Below are positions 52,300 to 62,140 of a stretch of DNA of 64,000 bases, in pieces. Below the pieces are notes generated by a model. The model saw only the letters and a list, made by a program, of their open reading frames with translations, had not been told where the DNA came from and did not search any database. The position numbers were made by a program, and so were the translations under genes. Positions within the stretch are counted from its first letter, which is position 1. Each line of letters begins with the position of its first letter. Source of the DNA: Saprospiraceae bacterium (lineage in GTDB: Bacteria > Bacteroidota > Bacteroidia > Chitinophagales > Saprospiraceae); contig JADKBO010000008.1 in the NCBI GenBank assembly GCA_016715105.1, positions 236,083-300,082 of the forward strand, written 5' to 3'.

Positions 52300-54657
52300 C
52301 TACTGTTTGATAAATTTCAAGGAAATAGGTTGGGTATGTTCATCTATCAATGTGATGAAATAAGCTCCTTCAAGCAATGACCTTACATCTATGAACTCAG
52401 CATTCATCACACCCTTTTTTACCACCTGTCCGATATTATTATAGATTTGGTAATTGCCTTTAGCACTTTCTATCTTCATGAAATCTGTGACAGGGTTAGG
52501 TGAAATAGTTACGTCCTGAAGCCCAATATTTTGACTAGCTGTAGAAAATTTCTGAACAACTTCAATTTTAAAATTGTCGATGTACATACCATCGAAGTTA
52601 TTGAGATCATCAGCCACTAAAGCAAATCTCAACGACACGTTTTTAAAACCAACATAATCTGAAATGTCGATATCTTCCTGGATCCATTCAGTCTGAAAGC
52701 CATCATAAACCACCTCATCGATATTGTTTGTCCTCGTAAATTTGCCACAAAGCGGTAAATAATTTACGCCATCTGTTGATATTTGGATCTGCGCATAATC
52801 AAAATCCTTTTCAATCGCCCATCTGGCATTAAACTTAATTTTTGCTTTATGGACATTGCTTAAATCCAATGCTTGAGCCAATGTTGCGTATTGCTTAGAT
52901 CCAGATTTATATAGCGCACTTGGAGAATCCGTCAAAGAATAAGTACCATCATATTTCAAAATATTGGTACGGCCCCAATTACCCGTAACATTCCACAACC
53001 AATCGTTTTCAAAATTATCATCAAAAGCAGCACTTGTTGCTGATCGGAAATATTTTAAAACCAGATCATTGGTTTCTCCAAACTCATCGTAATAAACCGT
53101 GTATTTGAATGTTACGTTTTCACCGTCCAACAGATCGTTATTCAATTCAAAATTGAAATAAACGGTGTCTTTTTGACCTGTAGCTAAATTTACACTTAAC
53201 TCCACTTGTCTGTTTCCTGAATTTAGTGCCACTCCTTTATCTAGTTGTAAAACTACTCTTACCGGATCATTTCTGAAACCCAATTTTGTAACTTCAAAAG
53301 CTAGTCTTCGTGTATCTTTATTGAGGCCAATTGGTAGAGCAATGGGGTTAGCTTCGCTATAATTTCTGGCAACCTTAGGCATCTTCAGATTCATATCCAT
53401 GACAGACTTATTGAGGTAAATAATGTCTTCTTTAACTGGATAAAAAGATCTGCCTACTTCTGGTGTGAAACTAAACACCCTATTTTTTGTGGTTGTTTCT
53501 CCATACATCCAGTCATCACTATCACCATTGGTGCGATAACCTACAGTTTCTTCACCAGTGCCGCTCAAAAAACAATTTTCCCTTGTCAATAATTTGCCAA
53601 AAGCCATAAACTTGTTTGCATCTGGATTTGGGTCTGATGTATATCCCCAAGGGTGCACCAGATAATTACCGTGTGTGTGATAGTTTAAATTAACCGTAAA
53701 ATTGTGTGCAGAAATAAACTCACTCATAGCACGCGTCTCTGGCTCTGAGAAAGCTTCCGGGCCTCTATAAACTTCTGAAGCAGGATTGGGAGAAGATCCT
53801 TCATCATCATTTCCCCAATTGAAGCCATAGTTGCGGTTTAGATCTACCCCAACTAAATTACCCTCGCTATTTTTTCTTTTATTTTTTCTCCACATACCAC
53901 CCCCTTTCGGGCTATTGGTATTATTATGGATATAACCGTCAGGATTTACACAAGGTATAAAGTAAAGTTCCGTATTATTGATGATGGCCGTTACTTCACT
54001 GTTGCGGTCGTAATTTTCCAATAAGTGCCACATAAAAAACACCATTTGGGACAAACTATTTGGCTCACGCGCATGATGAAGAGCACTGTACAAAACTTCA
54101 GGCTTATTTTGTTTGGAATCTGGATTATTGCTGATTCTTACATATAAAATTTCATTTCCCTCATGCGATCTAATATTAGAAATTGGCTTTTTGATGCTGA
54201 TCAGATGCGGATACTTTGCTTGCATCTCATCGAGGATATTGAGCATTTCGTCATAGGTGTAAAATCCACCCATTGATCCCAATTTGTAATTTTGAGGTGT
54301 TTCGTATTTTATGAAAGCGTCACATTCAAAATCCTTACAAGAAAAAGATCTACTATAAATGTCATTAATTTCACTTGGGCGATTTTCAGATTGGTAATAA
54401 GACTCTAAATCATCCACTAAAACCTTAAACTTCCAAGTTGTATCTGTGAGTAATTGGAGGCTACTTTGATCGAGCTCCAGATCAACATATCTTCCTTCAT
54501 AAGGGTGGGCGTGATCGTAATCGATGCCCAATTGCATCAACTTGCTAAAGCTGTTTTGACTAAGATCTACCCTAACCTTCTTATAAGTTGATTGACTTTG
54601 TAATGTGGAAAAAAGCGGACACAGAATTAATAGGAGGATTAGTTTACACCAATGCAT
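52300..54657 (-). CDS. Secreted M14 zinc carboxypeptidase with T9SS C-terminal sorting domain
   Basis: A 785-residue protein with a signal peptide (LLLILCPLFSTLQSQ). The M14 catalytic domain contains the zinc motif HHAREP (H-x2-E) with KPEVLYSALHH before it, NPDGYIHN, a third ligand in NYHTHGNY, and the catalytic Glu in FTPEVGRSF. Residues 560-700 form an immune-globulin-like and MAM-like beta region (SDYVGFKNVSLRFALVADDLNNFDGMYIDNFKIEV), and residues 710-785 (VTISPNPVTDFMKIESAKGNYQIYNNIGQVV..LLEGAYFITLID) are a type A T9SS sorting domain. It is an exported, cell-surface peptidase that depends on T9SS. Confidence 0.94.
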   Translation of the reverse strand: MHWCKLILLLILCPLFSTLQSQSTYKKVRVDLSQNSFSKLMQLGIDYDHAHPYEGRYVDLELDQSSLQLLTDTTWKFKVLVDDLESYYQSENRPSEINDIYSRSFSCKDFECDAFIKYETPQNYKLGSMGGFYTYDEMLNILDEMQAKYPHLISIKKPISNIRSHEGNEILYVRISNNPDSKQNKPEVLYSALHHAREPNSLSQMVFFMWHLLENYDRNSEVTAIINNTELYFIPCVNPDGYIHNNTNSPKGGGMWRKNKRKNSEGNLVGVDLNRNYGFNWGNDDEGSSPNPASEVYRGPEAFSEPETRAMSEFISAHNFTVNLNYHTHGNYLVHPWGYTSDPNPDANKFMAFGKLLTRENCFLSGTGEETVGYRTNGDSDDWMYGETTTKNRVFSFTPEVGRSFYPVKEDIIYLNKSVMDMNLKMPKVARNYSEANPIALPIGLNKDTRRLAFEVTKLGFRNDPVRVVLQLDKGVALNSGNRQVELSVNLATGQKDTVYFNFELNNDLLDGENVTFKYTVYYDEFGETNDLVLKYFRSATSAAFDDNFENDWLWNVTGNWGRTNILKYDGTYSLTDSPSALYKSGSKQYATLAQALDLSNVHKAKIKFNARWAIEKDFDYAQIQISTDGVNYLPLCGKFTRTNNIDEVVYDGFQTEWIQEDIDISDYVGFKNVSLRFALVADDLNNFDGMYIDNFKIEVVQKFSTASQNIGLQDVTISPNPVTDFMKIESAKGNYQIYNNIGQVVKKGVMNAEFIDVRSLLEGAYFITLIDEHTQPISLKFIKQ

Positions 54658-54842
54658 GAGATCTTTCGTTTGATCGCAAAAATAGTAACCTATGATTAAA
54701 TTTTATAATAAATGGTGAAATTATTATAAAATATTGTAAATAATCTCTTTACAAATGACAAAATATCATAATCTGTCTCATTCCAACAAGAGAATGACAC
54801 AGATTATATCATAAATCAATCCAACATATTAAAGAAAATTAC

Positions 54843-56402
54843 CTATGTTCTAGGTTTCATTCTTATGACAGGACAAATCATTTCTTCCAAAGAAATACCC
54901 CCATGTTGAAAAGTATCGTAGTAATAATTATTGAAATGATTGTAATTATTAGGATACAAGAAATATAAATCCTCTTTTGCAAAAATGAATGAAGAACTTA
55001 CATTTGGTTTGGGCAGACCAACTTCAAAAGGGTCCCTGATTTCAAGGACATCCTTTCTGTCGTATTGCAAATTTTTACCTACTTTATACCTCAAATTCGC
55101 TGTGGTTTCTCTATCACCCAAAACTTTCGACGGTTGTTTCACTCTGATTGTTCCATGATCAGTAGTGATGACAATATTAACGTCTTTTTCTGCGAGCTTC
55201 TGCATTGCCCCCCAAAGAGGAGAATTTAGAAACCATGATTTGGTGACGGATCTATAAGCTTTTTCATCAGGAGCTAGTTGTTTGATGATGTCCAATTCTG
55301 TCCTGGAATGCGACAACATGTCGATGAAATTATACACAATTGCCGTAAAATTATTATTCATCACATTCAAGATGTTCTCTTGAAGATTTTTTGCGGCATT
55401 TAAATTCGTGATTTTGATATAGTCGGTTTTTAACTCTCTTTTTACGCTTCTTTTCAAAAACAAATTGAGCAGTTCACCTTCTTTCATATTTTTACCACCT
55501 TCTTCGTTATCATTCAACCACCAATCGGGATAAGCCTTTTCGATCTCTCTTGGCATGAGTCCAGAAAATATGGCATTACGAGAATACTGAGTAGCGGTTG
55601 GTAAAATAGAATAGAAATAATCTTCACTTTCTATTTTATACAATTCAGAAATAATAGGTTCCAAAACTTTCCACTGATCATATCTCAAATTGTCTAATAG
55701 AAAGAATACCGTGGGTTGCGTTTCTGAAATTGAACCTATCACAAATTGTCGCAATAAATCATTACTCCTTACTGGCCCTTTATCATTCTTGACCCAATTT
55801 TGGTAATTATTGATGACGTATTTTGAAAACTCCTTATTGGCCTCTTTTTTCTGCATGTCCAATATTTCAGTCATCTGAGCATTGTTGGAATCATCCAACT
55901 TTATTTCCCAGTTCATCAACTTTTTGTAGATACCCACCCAAGCTTCATAATCGGGGCTAGAATTGATATCCATGGCAATTGTTCTGAATTCTTGCTGATA
56001 ATCAATAGCAGTACGCTCAGAAACCAATCTTTTGTTGTCGATTAATTTTTTTAAAGTCAGTAAGATTTGATTGGGATTTACAGGTTTGATGAGATAATCA
56101 TCAATTTTGGAACCGATGGCTTGCTCCATTAAATTTTCTGCTTCATTTTTGGTAATCATGACAACTGGAATGTTGTTATTGTCATTTTTTATCCTGGCTA
56201 ATGTGTCTAAACCAGAGAGACCCGGCATAGATTCATCCAAAAAAATGACGTCGATGTCTTTATCCTCTTGCAATATGTCCAAAGCGTCGTGGCCATTGGT
56301 CACCGTGATTACTTCATATCCTTTTTTTTCGAGAAAAAACAACTGGGGCTTTAACATATCGATTTCATCATCCGCCCAAAGTATTCTTATTTTATCAGCC
56401 AT
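54843..56402 (-). CDS. porX: T9SS response regulator PorX (receiver plus PglZ domain)
   Basis: A 519-residue orphan response regulator. The receiver domain occupies residues 1-125 (LWADDEIDML, phospho-acceptor D56 in IFLDESMPG, conserved K106 in LIKPV). Residues 200-519 are a PglZ domain of the alkaline-phosphatase superfamily: FFLLDNLRYDQWKVLEPII (metal-binding Asp), YSILPTATQYSRNAIFSGLMP (nucleophile Thr), NVVITTDHGTIRVKQP (metal-binding Asp-His) and DTFQHGGISLEEMICPVIRM (closing His). PorX, with the kinase PorY, governs T9SS gene expression and secretion in Porphyromonas. No porY or T9SS structural genes lie in this window. The match in length (518-520) is exact. Confidence 0.95.
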   Translation of the reverse strand: MADKIRILWADDEIDMLKPQLFFLEKKGYEVITVTNGHDALDILQEDKDIDVIFLDESMPGLSGLDTLARIKNDNNNIPVVMITKNEAENLMEQAIGSKIDDYLIKPVNPNQILLTLKKLIDNKRLVSERTAIDYQQEFRTIAMDINSSPDYEAWVGIYKKLMNWEIKLDDSNNAQMTEILDMQKKEANKEFSKYVINNYQNWVKNDKGPVRSNDLLRQFVIGSISETQPTVFFLLDNLRYDQWKVLEPIISELYKIESEDYFYSILPTATQYSRNAIFSGLMPREIEKAYPDWWLNDNEEGGKNMKEGELLNLFLKRSVKRELKTDYIKITNLNAAKNLQENILNVMNNNFTAIVYNFIDMLSHSRTELDIIKQLAPDEKAYRSVTKSWFLNSPLWGAMQKLAEKDVNIVITTDHGTIRVKQPSKVLGDRETTANLRYKVGKNLQYDRKDVLEIRDPFEVGLPKPNVSSSFIFAKEDLYFLYPNNYNHFNNYYYDTFQHGGISLEEMICPVIRMKPRT

Positions 56403-56860
56403 ATACCTTTTTGCTAATTTGAATTATAACTACGCTGCCTTAACGAGTTGGAAGAATCTATTATTTCACACTTAGTAAATGGAAATTCTACTTGACCGCT
56501 ATTTAGCGTAATCAATCAACATCTTAATACTCAATCTAAGGATTTTTTTATCCAGACAAAGATAGGTCAAGGCAGCACACTACCAAGTTATATTGTTATC
56601 TTAATCATCTTTCCTATAGCTAAAGCGCCCATTCTATCAATCGAAAAAATGAAAAATAGTGCAGATTTATACCATATCAAAAATATCTGGAATTATAGTC
56701 CCTGGAAGAGCTGTCTCACTTTTTTAAACATTGAAGTTAAAAAAAGTGATTAAAAGGGCAATCCATTAGAAAAATTCATATTTAATCAAGAATGCCTTAA
56801 TTATTAATTCAATTATAGCTAATTTTGCAGTTTCATAAAACACCATAATACAAACTGAGC
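56403..56860. other. Divergent intergenic region between porX and glyA
   Basis: 458 bp of AT-rich DNA. A TAATTTTG box at 56820-56827 lies about 34 nt before the glyA ATG and could be its -7 element, without a good -33 TTG. A 34-codon ATG frame near 56649 is too short to call. Nothing else was seen. Confidence 0.5.
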
Positions 56861-58150
56861 ATGGATAATATTGTATTTGACCTCATCCAAAAAGAACTTG
56901 ATAGACAACGCCACGGTATAGAATTAATCGCTTCCGAAAACTTCACCAGTGAGGCAGTCATCAAAGCAATGGGTAGTTGTTTGACCAATAAATATGCTGA
57001 AGGTTATCCTGGTAAAAGGTATTATGGTGGCTGCGAAGTGGTTGACCAAATAGAAGAATTAGCCATCGAGCGTTTGTGTAAAATATTTGGTGCTGAGTAT
57101 GCTAATGTGCAACCTCACAGTGGCGCTCAAGCAAATGCAGCAGTTTTTCTAGCTTGTTTGCAACCGGGAGATGACATTTTGGGTTTTGACTTATCACATG
57201 GTGGCCACTTGTCTCATGGAAGCGCCGTAAATTATTCTGGTCTGGTTTACAATGCTCATTTTTATGGAGTTGAGCAAGAAACTGGCACCATTGACATGGA
57301 CAAAGTTGAGGAAAAAGCATTGGCTGTGAAGCCAAAGTTGATCATTTGTGGTGCATCTGCATATAGTAGAGATTGGGATTACGCAAGATTTAGAGCCATT
57401 GCAGATAAAGTAGGGGCCTTATTGTTAGCAGATATTGCACACCCAGCAGGGTTGATAGCGGCAAAAGAACTTAATGATCCAATGCCACATTGTCACATTG
57501 TTTCTTCTACTACTCACAAAACTTTGAGAGGACCAAGAGGTGGAATCATCATGTTAGGTAAAGATTTTGAAAACCCTTGGGGACGCAAAACCAAAAAAGG
57601 AGATGCCATCATGATGTCTACTATTTTGAATTCTGGTGTTTTTCCTGGTATGCAGGGTGGACCACTTGAACACGTGATCGCTGCAAAGGCAGTAGCTTTT
57701 GGTGAAATATTGGATCCTTCATTCAAAACATATGCCATCCAAGTTAAGAAAAATGCGCAAGCAATGGCCAATGCTTTTGTAAACAAAGGTTATGGTATCA
57801 TTTCTGGAGGTACAGATAATCACCTCATGTTGATTGACTTACGTACTAAGTTTCCTGACCTCAATGGTAGACAAGCAGAAGATGCTTTGATTAAAGCTGA
57901 TATTACCATCAACAAAAACATGGTTCCTTTTGATAATAGAAGTGCATTCGTTACTTCAGGTATCAGAGTAGGAGCTGCGGCCATCACCACCAGAGGATTT
58001 GTAGAAAATGATTGTGTACAAGTTGTAGAATGGATGGACGAAATCTTGAATAACTTTGACAATGATCATAAACTTTCAGGTATCAGGTCTGAAGTAAACA
58101 AATTCATGCAAGATTTTCCTTTGTATGAGCAAATGGAAGTCACTGCTTAA
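56861..58150 (+). CDS. glyA: Serine hydroxymethyltransferase
   Basis: GlyA interconverts serine and glycine with tetrahydrofolate, supplying one-carbon units. The 429-residue protein is of normal length. Diagnostic segments are ELIASENFTS near the N-terminus, TNKYAEGYPGKRYYGGC, NVQPHSGAQANAAVF, the DIAHPAGLIA block, and the PLP lysine in VSSTTHKTLRGPRGG. It stands alone. Codon use and base composition do not differ from the neighbours. Confidence 0.98.
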   Translation: MDNIVFDLIQKELDRQRHGIELIASENFTSEAVIKAMGSCLTNKYAEGYPGKRYYGGCEVVDQIEELAIERLCKIFGAEYANVQPHSGAQANAAVFLACLQPGDDILGFDLSHGGHLSHGSAVNYSGLVYNAHFYGVEQETGTIDMDKVEEKALAVKPKLIICGASAYSRDWDYARFRAIADKVGALLLADIAHPAGLIAAKELNDPMPHCHIVSSTTHKTLRGPRGGIIMLGKDFENPWGRKTKKGDAIMMSTILNSGVFPGMQGGPLEHVIAAKAVAFGEILDPSFKTYAIQVKKNAQAMANAFVNKGYGIISGGTDNHLMLIDLRTKFPDLNGRQAEDALIKADITINKNMVPFDNRSAFVTSGIRVGAAAITTRGFVENDCVQVVEWMDEILNNFDNDHKLSGIRSEVNKFMQDFPLYEQMEVTA

Positions 58151-58475
58151 AAAAAGCAATCAATCTTGTTAGCAAATTTAAACTTTCACTGTGTTAAAGT
58201 GAACTGTACCTACTTTAGGTGAGTCATCTTTAACATCCTATAAAGTTTAGTTATATCTTTCAATAGTTAGGAAAAAAAAGGCATTTACTTATAACCATAA
58301 GTGCGAAAGAAAGTGGCTTTTGAAGTCCTCCATAGATATCAGAAAAGTTTGGGAGTGACGCTTAGTTTAGAAAAAATTTCAAGCCGATATGGTTTGGCAT
58401 CTTTTATTAAACTTTTGTCTTTCATCCTTCGTCTCTTGTCTAGAGAATATTTTCAAAACTCCCAAAACATTGGAT
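58151..58475. other. Intergenic region after glyA
   Basis: About 325 bp. It contains a 6-bp inverted repeat TTCACT/AGTGAA soon after the glyA stop, without a T-run, and ACTTAT/ATAAGT near 58286-58301. A 71-codon frame (58301-58516) overlapping the lipoprotein gene on the other strand has no coding character. I see no RNA gene. Confidence 0.45.
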
Positions 58476-59468
58476 TTAATACTGAATGGTATACCCAGGT
58501 GACATTTTGCTCTTGAAGATCTTGATCATGGGCATGATGATTTCTACTGTTTTATCATCAATCATTTGGTATTCTACTTCTCCTTTTACGCTTTTCACTT
58601 TAGACGGTAGGTGATATTTTATGCGCAAGTCTTGTAAACCAAACATTGCAAGGGTTTGTGATAATTCCTCTTCAGGCATGTCAGAAAAAGCAGACATATC
58701 ACCTGCAAAAGCAGGATCTCCCTCCATTGAGTAGGTTTCGACCGTAATGAGTCTAGCTTTAGGATCTATTTTGAGGTGGTCCATGGTTTCCAATGTGCTC
58801 CCAAGTGAAGCCATATCGGCCGTGTCCTTTGTTTCCAAATACTGGGCAAGTGACAATTCAGACACAGTTTCCTTTAGCTCCGATATTTTTTTGAAAGTAA
58901 AGCCAAAATCTATGGCAGCTTTTTCTTCTACTTTATTGGCCAATACACCCAATCGTATATTTTTCAATAAATCGGGACGTTTCAATTGAGCAAGTACGGT
59001 ATCGGGCACCATTTCATATGCCGTAATGACTGTGTCAATGTTTTCAGATTCCATTAATGCCATCATTTTGACTTGCATTGCAGTTTTTGGCGGTTCTACA
59101 AATTGCTCCTGTGTTTGACTATCTGAACTAAAAGAATAATCACCGCCAGCAGTGAAAATGTCACTTTCTTCGCTCAAACTATCAACCCCGTATAAAGAAT
59201 CTAATTCAGCATCACTTTCATATGTGAAACTGGAATCAACCACCCCATCATACTCATCCATTTCAGCTTCTACCATTGCAGCATTGGCGGAGTCTTGCTC
59301 AAAATTATCAAAAGTCGTTTTGAATTGTGACATCATTTCACTCATGTCCAACTTGAGGTGGTAAGCCCCTGAACCATCTTCATTGACAAAAATATCGGTC
59401 TTCAGTCCTGAGCAACTCGTGAATATGATGACAGCAAGTATGGCCAAAAAGTAATGGTATGGTTTCAT
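58476..59468 (-). CDS. Putative lipoprotein of unknown function
   Basis: A 330-residue protein with a lipoprotein signal (ILAVIIFTSCSG, Cys near residue 19). The mature part is acidic and Ser/Asp-rich in the middle (about residues 60-125), with beta-strand-like ends (LKTDIFVNEDGSGAYHLKLDM at the N-terminus and KVKSVKGEVEYQMIDDKTVEIIMPMIKIFKSKMSPG at the C-terminus). I do not recognise a domain. It probably sits on the periplasmic or outer-membrane face. It is monocistronic. Confidence 0.8.
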   Translation of the reverse strand: MKPYHYFLAILAVIIFTSCSGLKTDIFVNEDGSGAYHLKLDMSEMMSQFKTTFDNFEQDSANAAMVEAEMDEYDGVVDSSFTYESDAELDSLYGVDSLSEESDIFTAGGDYSFSSDSQTQEQFVEPPKTAMQVKMMALMESENIDTVITAYEMVPDTVLAQLKRPDLLKNIRLGVLANKVEEKAAIDFGFTFKKISELKETVSELSLAQYLETKDTADMASLGSTLETMDHLKIDPKARLITVETYSMEGDPAFAGDMSAFSDMPEEELSQTLAMFGLQDLRIKYHLPSKVKSVKGEVEYQMIDDKTVEIIMPMIKIFKSKMSPGYTIQY

Positions 59469-59670
59469 GTGAGCGGTTTTATTCTTTAATTATAATTTAT
59501 GTAATACTGAAAATTGACTCTAAGAATCAACTACTAAAATAAAATTACAAATAATTGGGAAAAAAGCCGATTTCTACAAGATAATTTAGTCATTACCACA
59601 AACACATAAATCCTTGTGCCAAAGCTTGTTGAGTAATGTATTATGAAATTTCAATAAATGAATGAGTTAA

Positions 59671-60348
59671 CTAATCAACTTCTGCTACGGTGTGATTGTC
59701 ACATTTGAAGACCCTAGCAGGGAATTTATCAATGATTCTATAGTCGTGGGTTGCAAAAATGACAGCTGTTTTGTGATCTCTGGACACTTTATTGAGCAAG
59801 TACAAAATTTCATCACTCGTGTCGGGATCGAGATTTCCTGTAGGTTCGTCTGCGATGATCAAAGAAGGTTTGTTCAATATTGATCTGGCAATGGCCAATC
59901 TTTGTTGCTCCCCTCCTGACAACTGAAACACTTTTTGATTGAAGTATTTGATTAATCCAACCTCATTTAAAACTTCTTCGACCCGCTGTTTGATCAAAGT
60001 TTTATCTCTCCAATCTGTAGCAGTAAGGACAAATGAAAGATTGTTGGCAACTGTCCAATGTTTGAAAAGTTGAAAGTCTTGAAAAACCATGCCCATTCGT
60101 CTGCGAAGATCAGGAATTTTTGACCTTTTCATATTTCTCAGATCATATTCCAAAAATCTAGCGCTGCCCGAAGTTATTTGGGCTTCACCATAAATTGCTT
60201 TTAATAGACTAGATTTACCACTACCCGATTTGCCTATGAGGTAAACAGACTCTGCTTCCGCAAGGTTGAAATCCAAATTTCTCAAAACAGAAATTTTGGA
60301 TTGCTCGATGGTAACGTCCTTAAGTTCAATAATAAGTTGGGTATCCAA
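59671..60348 (-). CDS. ftsE: ABC transporter ATP-binding protein, FtsE-like
   Basis: A 225-residue ABC ATPase. Walker A is GKSGSGKSS (about residues 39-47), the Q-loop VFQDFQLFKHWTVANNLSF, the signature LSGGEQQRLAIA, and Walker B LIIADEPTGNLDPDTSDEIL, with the H-loop in FATHDYRI. Length and the FQDFQLF..T...N pattern place it near FtsE/LolD. FtsE works with FtsX to regulate peptidoglycan hydrolysis; no FtsX permease gene lies beside it, so the exact partner is inferred. Confidence 0.9.
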   Translation of the reverse strand: MDTQLIIELKDVTIEQSKISVLRNLDFNLAEAESVYLIGKSGSGKSSLLKAIYGEAQITSGSARFLEYDLRNMKRSKIPDLRRRMGMVFQDFQLFKHWTVANNLSFVLTATDWRDKTLIKQRVEEVLNEVGLIKYFNQKVFQLSGGEQQRLAIARSILNKPSLIIADEPTGNLDPDTSDEILYLLNKVSRDHKTAVIFATHDYRIIDKFPARVFKCDNHTVAEVD

Positions 60349-60408
60349 AATATTTAGCTTGATTGTAATACAAATTAAAGAAAAATAAAATGTATACCCA
60401 ATCTTAAG

Positions 60409-60675
60409 CTATTCTTTTTCAAAAGTTTTAGCAACAAACATACCTTGATAGGCCATTTGCATGACATAGACACCCTTCTCCAGAGAGCCCGTTTTGATTT
60501 TCACTAAAGATTCATAAACATCTTTCATGTACTCCAATTTCAAAACCTTGCCTTCAAGGCTTGAAATGGTAAATTCTAATTCAGAAAAAAATAGATTTGG
60601 CAATTTAATCAGCAATACGTCCCTTACCTTTTCATTGAGAATAACTGTCCCGTTCAATTGGCTATTAGCGATCAT
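60409..60675 (-). CDS. Small protein resembling a free-standing T9SS C-terminal sorting domain
   Basis: An 88-residue protein without signal peptide or transmembrane segment. Its middle and end, LEFTISSLEGKVLKLEYMKDVYESLVKIKTGSLEKGVYVMQMAYQGMFVAKTFEKE, follow the layout of type A T9SS sorting domains (an S/D-L-x-GKV strand, then a LEKGVYV-MQ strand and a final K-F-E-K). In ordinary proteins this is the last 80 residues of an exported protein; here it stands alone, so it may be a remnant of a larger gene or a cytoplasmic protein using the same fold. It is 60 bp upstream of ftsE on the same strand. Confidence 0.7.
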   Translation of the reverse strand: MIANSQLNGTVILNEKVRDVLLIKLPNLFFSELEFTISSLEGKVLKLEYMKDVYESLVKIKTGSLEKGVYVMQMAYQGMFVAKTFEKE

Positions 60676-61168
60676 TTTTCCTGTTTTTAAAAAGATTTGA
60701 AAGTACTTTTACTATGGTTAATTACAATTATAGAACTGTAATGTTTACCCTATATTGCAAAACAAATGTTAAAAATTTTAATTTGTCTTTATTCAAAAAA
60801 CTACTAGACTGATTATCATGCGATTGTAAGTTATAAATGTATAAAATTATTTTTAAACAATATAAATTTTAACATTTCGATATGAAACATACAACATACT
60901 TCAATAGCGTGATATTTGCAAATTATATTTTATGGGCAGAAAATCATTACATCAAGCAGAATTTAGCATGGATAACCATTAAGGAGTTTCCATTACTGCT
61001 TAGAAGTAGATTTCCGGCGAATAGTGAGATATGAACCAGTATATCACTTTGGATGTGAGTTTACTTTAAAATGATCTAGGCGGTGTTCCAGAATATTGTG
61101 AAAATTATGGTTGTGGCAAGGATATTAGAGATATCTTGGAAGTTAGGAGTGCTAAAATTTTGGGATCA
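60676..61168. other. Intergenic region with possible degenerate coding sequence
   Basis: About 490 bp, AT-rich. A 50-codon ATG frame runs 60882-61034 (MKHTTYFNSVIF..), and downstream in another frame a stop-free stretch of about 37 codons (DLGGVPEYCENYGC..) reaches 61184. Together they could be a decayed gene, but no domain is recognised. Confidence 0.35.
60882..61034 (+). CDS. Possible 50-residue small ORF, low confidence
   Basis: The frame starts at an ATG in AT-rich sequence and ends at TGA; it has no recognised domain, no clear promoter match, and is not conserved by any sign I can see. It may be noise or the remains of a gene. Confidence 0.2.
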   Translation: MKHTTYFNSVIFANYILWAENHYIKQNLAWITIKEFPLLLRSRFPANSEI

Positions 61169-62140
61169 TCAACCTCTCCATATTAAAAATCCAGTGTAAA
61201 GTATGTAACAAGAAACAAGGACTACCCCATGCCATCTTTTTAACATACTTTTCCGACTGATCGCCATTAAAATCAGTAATAATACTGACGAAAGTACTAC
61301 TACTAATATGTCTTGGTTTGATGCATTTTGAATAGGAATAGGTAAAATTACTGAACTAAGACCTAGAATAAACAGAATATTTAGAATATTGGAACCTATT
61401 ACATTTCCAATAGCAACATCAGCATTGCCTTTTTTTGCTGCAACTACGGATGTGATAAACTCCGGTAGTGAGGTTCCAACTGCAATGATGGTCAACGAAA
61501 TAAACGATTCCGACATTTTGAAAAATTGGGCTAATCCAACCGCTCCATCAACCACAAATTTACCACCAAGGAAAAGTAAAACGCATCCGGCAATTATAAA
61601 AATAATTGACTTCCAGACAGGAAGATGGCCGATCTCAATGCCACTTGATTCAGTGTCAACTTTCACTTTATCTTCAATCATCAAGGACACAATGTAAATT
61701 GAAAATATAACAAAAAATAAAATAATGAGGCTTCCTTCAAACCTATCAATTTGCAAAGCGGGATTATTTGGCGAAAAAATATGAGTGTTGGCAATGAAAC
61801 CAACCAATAAGGCAGCAATAATAGAAAAAGGAATTTCAGAAAAAACAGTCGTTTTTTGAACATTTATAGGTACAAATAAAACAGTTACACCCAAAATCAA
61901 CAAAATGTTAGCAATATTACTTCCTAGAATATTGCCAACACCCACTTCTGCATTACCTTGGACAGTAGCCATCATTGTAACAATGAGCTCAGGCATGGAG
62001 GTTCCTAGGGAAACAATTGTCAAGCCTACCACTAAATCTGATATACCAAATCCTTTGGCTAAACTTGATGCACCTTCAACCAGCATATCTGCACCTTTGA
62101 TCAATGCCACAAAACCAAACAACATTAGAACGTATATCAC
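61169..62140 (-). CDS. Calcium/sodium antiporter (CaCA family, YrbG-like)
   Basis: A 323-residue membrane protein with about ten helices arranged as two inverted repeats. The two ion-binding alpha repeats are GTSMPELIVTMMATVQGNAEVGVGNILGSNIANI (about residues 47-80) and GTSLPEFITSVVAAKKGNADVAIGNVIGSNILNI (about residues 219-252), both with the GTS-PE-GN-GSN pattern of the family. It exchanges Ca2+ or related cations for Na+ or H+ across the inner membrane. It stands alone, next to a MITE. Confidence 0.96.
   Translation of the reverse strand: MIYVLMLFGFVALIKGADMLVEGASSLAKGFGISDLVVGLTIVSLGTSMPELIVTMMATVQGNAEVGVGNILGSNIANILLILGVTVLFVPINVQKTTVFSEIPFSIIAALLVGFIANTHIFSPNNPALQIDRFEGSLIILFFVIFSIYIVSLMIEDKVKVDTESSGIEIGHLPVWKSIIFIIAGCVLLFLGGKFVVDGAVGLAQFFKMSESFISLTIIAVGTSLPEFITSVVAAKKGNADVAIGNVIGSNILNILFILGLSSVILPIPIQNASNQDILVVVLSSVLLLILMAISRKSMLKRWHGVVLVSCYILYTGFLIWRG

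Noticed and set aside
58301..58516. 71-aa plus-strand frame
   Set aside because: It overlaps the lipoprotein gene end, has no domain, and its composition is that of non-coding AT-rich sequence.
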